NCBI RefSeq assembly: GCF_022698145.1
Contig: NZ_JALDAX010000009.1
Coordinates: 186,001 to 250,000 of the forward strand
DNA: 64,000 nt
Source of the DNA: Streptomyces spinosisporus
GTDB lineage: Bacteria; Actinomycetota; Actinomycetes; Streptomycetales; Streptomycetaceae
Reading direction: 5' to 3'
The notes below the pieces were generated by a model that was given only the letters and a program-made list of their open reading frames with translations, ran no database searches and was not told where the DNA came from. Shown piece by piece: positions 58,454 to 64,000 of the stretch (its first letter is position 1; each line of letters opens with the position of its first letter). The position numbers were made by a program, and so were the translations under genes.

Positions 58454-60099
58454 CGGTGCGCTCCTTCCGCCGCCGCCTCGGCGGACCGGCTCACGGACAT
58501 GCGGGCGGTGAACTTCGCGCCCTCGCTGGTGTTGGTCACCGTGATCTCTCCGCCGCGGCGCTCGCAGACGAGCCGGGTGAGCGCGAGTCCGATGCCTCGT
58601 CCGCCCTCCTCGGCCGCCTTGGTGGTGAAGCCGTGCACGAAGACCTCGTGGGCGAGCTCCGGGGCGACGCCGGGCCCCGAGTCGCGTACGACGATCTCCA
58701 CGCCGGCGGTGTCCTGCCGCAGCTCGACCTCCACCCAGGCACCGTCGCCGACGGGCTCGCCCGCGACAGCGGCGTCGATGGCGTTGTCGACGAGGTTGCC
58801 GATCACGGTCGCCACGTCGGCCGCGTCCTCGTGGGCGAGCCGCCCGAGCGAGGTGTCGTCCGAGACGTGCAGGGTGACCTTCCGCTCGGCCGCCTGGGAC
58901 GCCTTCGCCATCAGCAGGGCGGCGACGGCCGTGTCGTGCACGCGGCGGCCGACGGTCAGGTCCAGGGAGTTGCGGCGCTGGTTCAGCGCCCTGATGTAGC
59001 CGACCACTTCCTCCTGCTCACCGATCTGGATCAGCCCGGAGATGGTGTGCAGCTGGTTGGCGAACTCGTGCGCCTGCGCGCGCAGCAGCTCGGAGGTGCT
59101 GCGGAAGGAGCCGATCTCGCGCTCCAGACGGGCCAGTTCGGTGCGGTCGCGCAAAGTCGTGACGGAACCGAGCAGCCGACCGTCCTTGGTGACGGTCATA
59201 CGGTTCAGGACGAGTACGGTCCCATGGCGGACGACGACCACGTCGTGCGCCGCCTTCCCGTCCCCCCGCGCCCCGGTCAGGACGTCGCGCAGCCGCCCCT
59301 CGATGCCCAGGTCGGCCAGGTCGCGGCCGACACAGTCCGCCGGCAGGTCCAGCAGTCGCCGGCCCATGTCGTTGACCAGGGTGACGCGGTCCTGCGGATC
59401 CAGGGCGACGACGCCCTCGGCGATGCCGTACAGCATCGCCTCGCGGTGTTCGGCGAGACCGGTGATCTCGCGGGGCTCCAGGCCGAGGGTCTGCCGCTTG
59501 ACGCGCCGGGCGAGCAGCCAGGAGCCCACGACGCCGAGTGCGCTGGCGATGCCGAGGTAGGCGAGCAGATACGAGGACGCCCCGGACAGCCGCTGCCACA
59601 CCGTCGGGGACGCCTCACCGATCATGACCGTGCCCAGCCTGCGGCCGATGGCGCGCTTCGTCGTCCCGAGGACCGGTACCTGCGCGACCAGCTCGTGGCT
59701 GCCGTCCCAGGTCAGCGAGCCGGACCAGCCGCGGCCCGCGGCGACGCCCCGGCCCAGCGGCAGCCGGTCGCCCACCACCGTGGGGTTGGTCGAGCTGACG
59801 ACCCGGCCGTCGGCGCCGGCCACCGTCACGGACGTGACCGAGGACTGCACCAGGGTGGAGTGCACCAGCGGGGCCAGCGCCTCCTCGGGGGCGGGCCGCA
59901 CCAGCCGGCTGCGCACCAGGGGATGGGCGGCGAGCTGTTCGGCGAGTGCGCTCACCCGGCGGCCCTCGACCCGGTTGAAGGTGGCTTCGGACTGGGCGAG
60001 GGAGACCGCGGCGACCGCCAGCAGGACCACCACGACGATGGCCAGCTGGAGCACCAGCATCTGCCCCGCGAGGGTGTGACGGCGGAACGTGGTGACCAC
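58450..60099 (-). CDS. CitA/DcuS-type sensor histidine kinase
   Basis: This 549-residue protein has one hydrophobic helix near the N-terminus (LAGQMLVLQLAIVVVVLLAVAAVS), an extracellular PAS-like sensor (about 40-190), a second helix, a cytoplasmic PAS domain and the class-specific H-box HEFANQLHTISGLIQIG. The ATPase domain has DNAIDAAV and GGRGIGLALTRLVCERRGG. These features match CitA/DcuS, which sense di- and tricarboxylates. GTG 60099 is the preferred start; GTG 60126 is an alternative. Its partner regulator overlaps by ATGA. Confidence 0.92.
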   Translation of the reverse strand: MVTTFRRHTLAGQMLVLQLAIVVVVLLAVAAVSLAQSEATFNRVEGRRVSALAEQLAAHPLVRSRLVRPAPEEALAPLVHSTLVQSSVTSVTVAGADGRVVSSTNPTVVGDRLPLGRGVAAGRGWSGSLTWDGSHELVAQVPVLGTTKRAIGRRLGTVMIGEASPTVWQRLSGASSYLLAYLGIASALGVVGSWLLARRVKRQTLGLEPREITGLAEHREAMLYGIAEGVVALDPQDRVTLVNDMGRRLLDLPADCVGRDLADLGIEGRLRDVLTGARGDGKAAHDVVVVRHGTVLVLNRMTVTKDGRLLGSVTTLRDRTELARLEREIGSFRSTSELLRAQAHEFANQLHTISGLIQIGEQEEVVGYIRALNQRRNSLDLTVGRRVHDTAVAALLMAKASQAAERKVTLHVSDDTSLGRLAHEDAADVATVIGNLVDNAIDAAVAGEPVGDGAWVEVELRQDTAGVEIVVRDSGPGVAPELAHEVFVHGFTTKAAEEGGRGIGLALTRLVCERRGGEITVTNTSEGAKFTARMSVSRSAEAAAEGAHR

Positions 60100-60199
60100 A
60101 ACGAACTCAATCTCTACTGCTGACACAACCTGGGCGACCGGTCCGGCCGGGCCGCACAATCATGGCGTCCTTTGCACACGAAACGAAAGAGAGGGTGTC

Positions 60200-61189
60200 A
60201 TGAGCGGTCGATCCCGCGCCTTGTCCGGCATCCTCGGCGCGCTGCTGATGCTCACCGCCGGCGCCTGCGACGTGCGGCCCGGCGCCGGGGACCGGCCCCT
60301 CGACGGACTGCGCATCATGGTGCCCAACACGGCGGGCGGCGGATACGACACCACCGCCCGGACCGTGGCCCGGGTCCTGGAGGAGACCTCGACCGCCTCG
60401 GACGTGCAGGTCTTCAACCTGCCCGGCGCGGGAGGCACGGTGGGGCTGCAGCGCATCGTCGACGAGTGGGGCAACAAGGACCTCGCGCTCCAGATGGGCC
60501 TCGGCGTCGTCGGCGCCACGCACGTCAGCCACGGGACGGCCACCGTCGAGCAGACCACGCCCATCGCCCGTCTGATCGACGAACCCGGGGCGATCGTCGT
60601 CCGCAAGGACTCGCCGTACCGCACCATCGGCGACCTGATCGGCGCGTGGAGGAAGGACCCGGCGGGGTTGCGCGTCGGTGGCGGCTCCTCACCCGGCGGA
60701 CCGGACCACCTGCTGCCCATGGAGCTGGCCCGGACCATCGGCATCGACCCGAGGAAGGTCCACTACGTCGCCTACGACGGCGGCGGCGGTGATCTGCTGC
60801 CCGCCCTGCTGGACGGCAAGGTCGACTTCGCCACCAGCGGCTTCGGCGAGTTCCTCGACCAGATCGACGCCGGACAGCTGCGGGTGCTGGCGGTCACCAG
60901 CGAACGACCCGTGGCGGCGCTGCACGGCGTGCCCACCCTCAAGGCCTCGGGCATCCCGCTGGTCTTCGACAACTGGCGCGGGATCGTCGCCCCACCCGGC
61001 ATCGGCGCCGCGGCCCGGCGGCGCTGGATCGACGCGCTGACCACGCTGCACGGGTCCCGGCAGTGGAAGGCCGAGCTCACCCGGCACGGCTGGACCGACG
61101 CCTTCGCCACCGGCGACACCTTCAAGGCCTTCCTGGCCCGGCAGGACCGGGCCGTCGCCGGGCTGGTGGCCGAACTCGGCCTGAACTGA
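60200..61189 (+). CDS. TctC/Bug-family extracellular solute-binding protein
   Basis: This 329-residue protein has a signal sequence with a lipobox-like end (LTAGAC) and the Bug/TctC fold (GLRIMVPNTAGGGYDTTAR, VQVFNLPGAGGTVGLQRI, GGGSSPGGPDHLLPMELA, HYVAYDGGGGDLLPALLDG). Members bind citrate and other carboxylates for tripartite tricarboxylate transporters. ATG 60200 has GAGAGGG upstream. The typical TctA/TctB partners are absent; instead a GntP permease follows after a hairpin. The divergent CitA-like kinase makes regulation by an organic acid likely. Confidence 0.88.
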   Translation: MSGRSRALSGILGALLMLTAGACDVRPGAGDRPLDGLRIMVPNTAGGGYDTTARTVARVLEETSTASDVQVFNLPGAGGTVGLQRIVDEWGNKDLALQMGLGVVGATHVSHGTATVEQTTPIARLIDEPGAIVVRKDSPYRTIGDLIGAWRKDPAGLRVGGGSSPGGPDHLLPMELARTIGIDPRKVHYVAYDGGGGDLLPALLDGKVDFATSGFGEFLDQIDAGQLRVLAVTSERPVAALHGVPTLKASGIPLVFDNWRGIVAPPGIGAAARRRWIDALTTLHGSRQWKAELTRHGWTDAFATGDTFKAFLARQDRAVAGLVAELGLN

Positions 61190-61200
61190 CAGCCCCACCC

Positions 61201-61227
61201 CGCGGGACCGCAGACACCGGTCCCGCG
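61201..61227 (+). terminator. Intercistronic hairpin between binding protein and GntP permease
   Basis: Perfect 10-base arms CGCGGGACCG (61201-61210) and CGGTCCCGCG (61218-61227) around seven bases. It may protect or partially terminate the binding-protein mRNA, making it more abundant than the permease message. Confidence 0.7.
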
Positions 61228-61285
61228 CCCCACCCTGCCCATCTGTCCGTGACCGTCCCCGTCCGCTCCTGCGAAAGGCACCCGT

Positions 61286-62734
61286 ATGACCGCGCACACC
61301 TGGTGGCTGCTGCTCATCCTCACCGTGGCCATCGCGGCGCTCATCTACCTGATCAACTCCCGGCTGCGCGTCCACCCGTTCGTCGCGCTGATCGTCGTCA
61401 CCGTCGGCACCGGCCTGGCGGCCGGCGAACCGGTCGCCAAACTGACCGAGTCGATCGAGGAGGGCGCCGGCGGCACCCTCGGCGACGTGGGTCTCACCCT
61501 CGCCCTGGGCGCGATGCTGGGCCGGCTGCTGTCCGACTCGGGGGCCACCGACGCCATCGCCCGGGCGCTCGTCGACCGCTCCGGCACCCGACGGCTGCCG
61601 TGGCTGGTCACGGCCGCCGCGTTCGTCATCGGTGTGCCGATGTTCTTCGAGGTCGGCCTGATCGTCCTGCTGCCGCTGATCTTCGGCGTCGCCCGCAGAC
61701 TGGAGGCACAGGGCGGCACCAAGGGCTCTCCGTACGTGCTGCTCGGCGTGCCCGCGATCGCCGCGCTCTCCACGCTGCACGGCATGCTGCCGCCCCACCC
61801 GGGACCGCTGACCGCGCTGACCGGACTCCACGCCGACCTTGGCCTCACCCTCGCCGTCGGGCTGGTCTGTGCGATACCGACCGTCATCCTGGCGGGCCCC
61901 GTCTACGCCCGGTGGATCGCGCCGCGGCTGCCCGACGTCCGCCCGGACGCCTCGCTGATGGCCCAGTTCACGGGCACCGGCGGCGGCAACGGCACCGTAG
62001 GCCGGGTGGAGAGGGTCCGTCCGGACGGGCCGGGAGCACAGGTGCGCACCGACGCACCGCCCCGTACCGGCGTCTCCGTCGGCCTGGCCGTGGCGTCCGT
62101 GCTGATCCCCGTCGCGCTGATGCTGCTGCGCACGCTGGCAGAGACCCTGCTCGACGAGTCCAGCGGGCTGCGGGCCGCACTCACCTTCGTCGGCGAGCCC
62201 CTCGTGGCGATGCTCGCGGGTTTCCTCTTCGCCCTCGGCGTGACCCTCGTCGGCACGTCACGCTCGGGCGAGGAGACCCGCACCTCGCTGACGGACAGCC
62301 TCAAGTCGGTCGCCGCGATCCTGCTCATCATCGGGGGAGGAGGAGCGTTCAAGCAGGTCCTTCAGGACTCCGGCATCGGCGACGCCATCGCCTCCGCCGC
62401 GAAGGGCGCACACCTCAATGTGATCCTGCTGGGCTGGCTGATCGCCCTGCTGCTCTCCCTGACCACGGGTTCGGCGACCGTCGGCATCGTCTCCGCCACC
62501 GGGATCGTCGCTCCGCTGATCGGGACGGGGGGAGGCTTGGAGGCGTCCCTGCTCGTGGTGGCGATCGGCGCCGGCTCCCTCGGTCTCAACTACGTCAACC
62601 ACGCCGGGTTCTGGCTGGTGAAGGAGTCGTTCGGGATGGACCTCGCACAGGCCACGAAGACCCAGACCGTCGTGCAGACACTGGTCAGCGTGCTCGGGCT
62701 GGTGATGGCGCTCCTGCTGTCGGTGCTCGCCTGA
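61286..62734 (+). CDS. GntP-family permease
   Basis: This 482-residue membrane protein has 12 or more helices and GntP family motifs (HPFVALIVVTVGTGLAAG, LGAMLGRLLSDSGATDAIA, PHPGPLTAL, LTTGSATVGIVSATG, GAGSLGLNYVNHAGFWLVKE). GntP proteins import gluconate, hydroxy acids or related sugar acids. ATG 61286 is preceded by GAAAGG. It follows the TctC-like protein, a non-standard pairing, because GntP normally needs no binding protein. Confidence 0.9.
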   Translation: MTAHTWWLLLILTVAIAALIYLINSRLRVHPFVALIVVTVGTGLAAGEPVAKLTESIEEGAGGTLGDVGLTLALGAMLGRLLSDSGATDAIARALVDRSGTRRLPWLVTAAAFVIGVPMFFEVGLIVLLPLIFGVARRLEAQGGTKGSPYVLLGVPAIAALSTLHGMLPPHPGPLTALTGLHADLGLTLAVGLVCAIPTVILAGPVYARWIAPRLPDVRPDASLMAQFTGTGGGNGTVGRVERVRPDGPGAQVRTDAPPRTGVSVGLAVASVLIPVALMLLRTLAETLLDESSGLRAALTFVGEPLVAMLAGFLFALGVTLVGTSRSGEETRTSLTDSLKSVAAILLIIGGGGAFKQVLQDSGIGDAIASAAKGAHLNVILLGWLIALLLSLTTGSATVGIVSATGIVAPLIGTGGGLEASLLVVAIGAGSLGLNYVNHAGFWLVKESFGMDLAQATKTQTVVQTLVSVLGLVMALLLSVLA

Positions 62735-62815
62735 CGGCCCGGGCCGGGCCGCCCCTGGAAGCGGGGCAGCGCCGTCTCCACGCGAGCCCCGCTACCGGCG
62801 CGAACTCCCGCCCCC

Positions 62816-64000
62816 TCACGCCAGCCCCCGCCGCACGACCCGAGGCCCGCCGGCCTGTTGGGGGAGCCAGACCCGGCCTGGCGTCCCGTGGATGTGCCAG
62901 GAGTCGGGCGGGCAGTATGCCACGTACTGACGTACCGCCTCGTGGATGCGGTAGCGCGTCTGTCCGTCGGTGCCGGGGTCGGCGGAGTGGACGACGTGGA
63001 CCATCTGGCGGTCCACGAGCTCGTCGAGGAGATCTGCCGCGAGTCCTCTCGACGACGTCACGTGCGTCACCACGTCGTCGACGCCGAAGTCGCCGCTCAC
63101 CGTCTTGAGCCGTCGTAACGCGGTCCTGACCGGGGCGGGCAGACAGCGGTAGTAGGCCGCCACGCTCGCCTGGAGCGACAGATCACCGATGTGCAGGAAC
63201 CGCAGACGGTCCTGCTCGTACGCCAGACGGTCGGCCAGGTCGTGCAGCGAGCGGTGCGGGCGCGCCGCGAGCCACAGCCCGGCGATGTGCAGGGCGAGCG
63301 GCAGCCGTGCGCAGGAGCGCAGGATGCTCACCGCGGAGGTGCGTTCCGCGCGCGTGCGTGCCGGACCGAGGAGATCCTCCAGGACCTGGAAGGCGTCCCA
63401 CTCGGTGAGGACGTCGACCGGCCTGCGGAACTGGGCGGTGAGCGCGGGCAGTTCACGGCGTGCGGCCACCAGGACGGCGCTGCGGGCGCCGTCCACCAGC
63501 AGCGGCCGTACCTGCCCCTCGTTGTCGACGTTGTCGAGCACGACGAGGACGCGCCTCCTGCTGAGCGCGTCCCGCACCTGCGCACCCGCCTCCTCCGGAT
63601 GGTCCGCGACCTGCGCGGCCCCCAGGGAGCGCAGCACGCGGCGGACCAGCTCGTCGGGCGTGAACGGCTCCGCGGCCGCCCCAGGGTGTGCGTCGACGAA
63701 GACCTGCCCGTCCGGGAAGCGTTCGCGCACCCCGCGCGCCGCTTCGAGGACCAGCGCGGTCTTGCCGGCCCCGGGCGGTCCTACGACGACCGCAGGTGTG
63801 CCGAGGTCGTTCCGGTCGGTCGCCGACAGATGGGCCCGCAACGCGTCGATGTGCGCCTGCCGGCCGGCGAGGCGGTGGCGCGGGGCCGCGGGCAGTTCCG
63901 CCGGGGCCGGCGCGGCCGGCTCCCGCCGGCCCTCGGGATGGGATCTGCGCATCAGCCGCCCCACCTCGCCGGGCGGCAGCCCGAGCGCCCTGGCGATCAG
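62816..64000 (-). CDS. NB-ARC regulator, AfsR/SARP-type, N-terminus outside window
   Basis: The visible 395 or so residues start before the edge: the frame is open to position 64000. An upstream segment (LIARALGLPPGEVGRLMRR) looks like the end of a preceding helical domain, as in BTAD or XRE-type regulators. Then comes an NB-ARC/STAND ATPase with Walker A GPPGAGKTALV and Walker B VLVVLDNVD, plus the LPLALHIAGLWLAARP motif. There is no visible TPR block, so the C-terminus is short compared with AfsR. It is probably a pathway regulator; target unknown because the neighbouring genes are convergent. Confidence 0.82.
   Translation of the reverse strand: MIARALGLPPGEVGRLMRRSHPEGRREPAAPAPAELPAAPRHRLAGRQAHIDALRAHLSATDRNDLGTPAVVVGPPGAGKTALVLEAARGVRERFPDGQVFVDAHPGAAAEPFTPDELVRRVLRSLGAAQVADHPEEAGAQVRDALSRRRVLVVLDNVDNEGQVRPLLVDGARSAVLVAARRELPALTAQFRRPVDVLTEWDAFQVLEDLLGPARTRAERTSAVSILRSCARLPLALHIAGLWLAARPHRSLHDLADRLAYEQDRLRFLHIGDLSLQASVAAYYRCLPAPVRTALRRLKTVSGDFGVDDVVTHVTSSRGLAADLLDELVDRQMVHVVHSADPGTDGQTRYRIHEAVRQYVAYCPPDSWHIHGTPGRVWLPQQAGGPRVVRRGLA

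Overview
The window is chromosomal DNA from a Streptomyces-like actinomycete. The base composition is very GC-rich, GTG starts are frequent and coding density is high. The gene families (Rv1733c-like, DUF2630, DUF5134, DUF6214, DUF6332, DUF6421, DUF6986, mycothiol-dependent isomerase, F420/deazaflavin oxidoreductase, SARP/AfsR-type NB-ARC regulator) are typical of Streptomyces. I see no rRNA, tRNA, CRISPR array, insertion sequence, integrase or phage gene. It reads as ordinary accessory-rich chromosome, not a mobile island. Names are family assignments made from the protein sequences; no search was run.

Layout. 1-12.9 kb: partial BNR-repeat protein, Rv1733c-type membrane protein, glycerol facilitator, secreted phosphoesterase, efeO-efeB iron uptake pair without an adjacent efeU, AidB-like acyl-CoA dehydrogenase divergent from a PaaX regulator, secreted pectate lyase, old-yellow-enzyme oxidoreductase. 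13-25.5 kb: ArsR-like regulator, nucleobase permease, two TetR/MarR-type regulators, DUF2630 behind a 21-bp tandem repeat, HAD hydrolase, PAP2 phosphatase, M56 peptidase, DUF5134, FUSC transporter coupled to MarR, GNAT/VOC enzymes, glycerophosphodiesterase. 25.9-29.1 kb: a tightly coupled operon of DUF6421, SDR and threonine-aldolase-like PLP enzyme. 29.2-37.6 kb: transglutaminase, B3/B4 protein, acyltransferase, DUF4395/thioredoxin divergent pair, a 26-codon leader peptide ahead of a flavin reductase, etfB-etfA, a secreted endonuclease/exonuclease/phosphatase-fold protein and DUF6986.

37.7-49.9 kb: Ser/Thr kinase with extracellular sensor domain, a LacI/ROK/GH27 alpha-galactosidase sugar locus, small secreted protein, P-loop kinase-NUDIX fusion, kinase-fold protein with MBL hydrolase, M20 dipeptidase. 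50-64 kb: geranylgeranyl-reductase family flavoprotein, deazaflavin oxidoreductase divergent from TetR across a cluster of repeated GCTCTCG boxes, NarL-type two-component system behind a 20-bp tandem repeat, MFS/MarR divergent pair, mycothiol-dependent isomerase, and a CitA/CitB-type two-component system divergent from a TctC-like binding protein plus a GntP permease. The right edge cuts an NB-ARC regulator.

Functional themes are carbon and nutrient scavenging (pectin, galactosides, glycerol phosphodiesters, organic acids, iron), redox and flavin chemistry, and many small local regulator-target pairs. The most striking non-coding features are three tandem repeats of period 20, 21 and 26 bp near gene boundaries, and several dense dyad clusters in divergent promoters.
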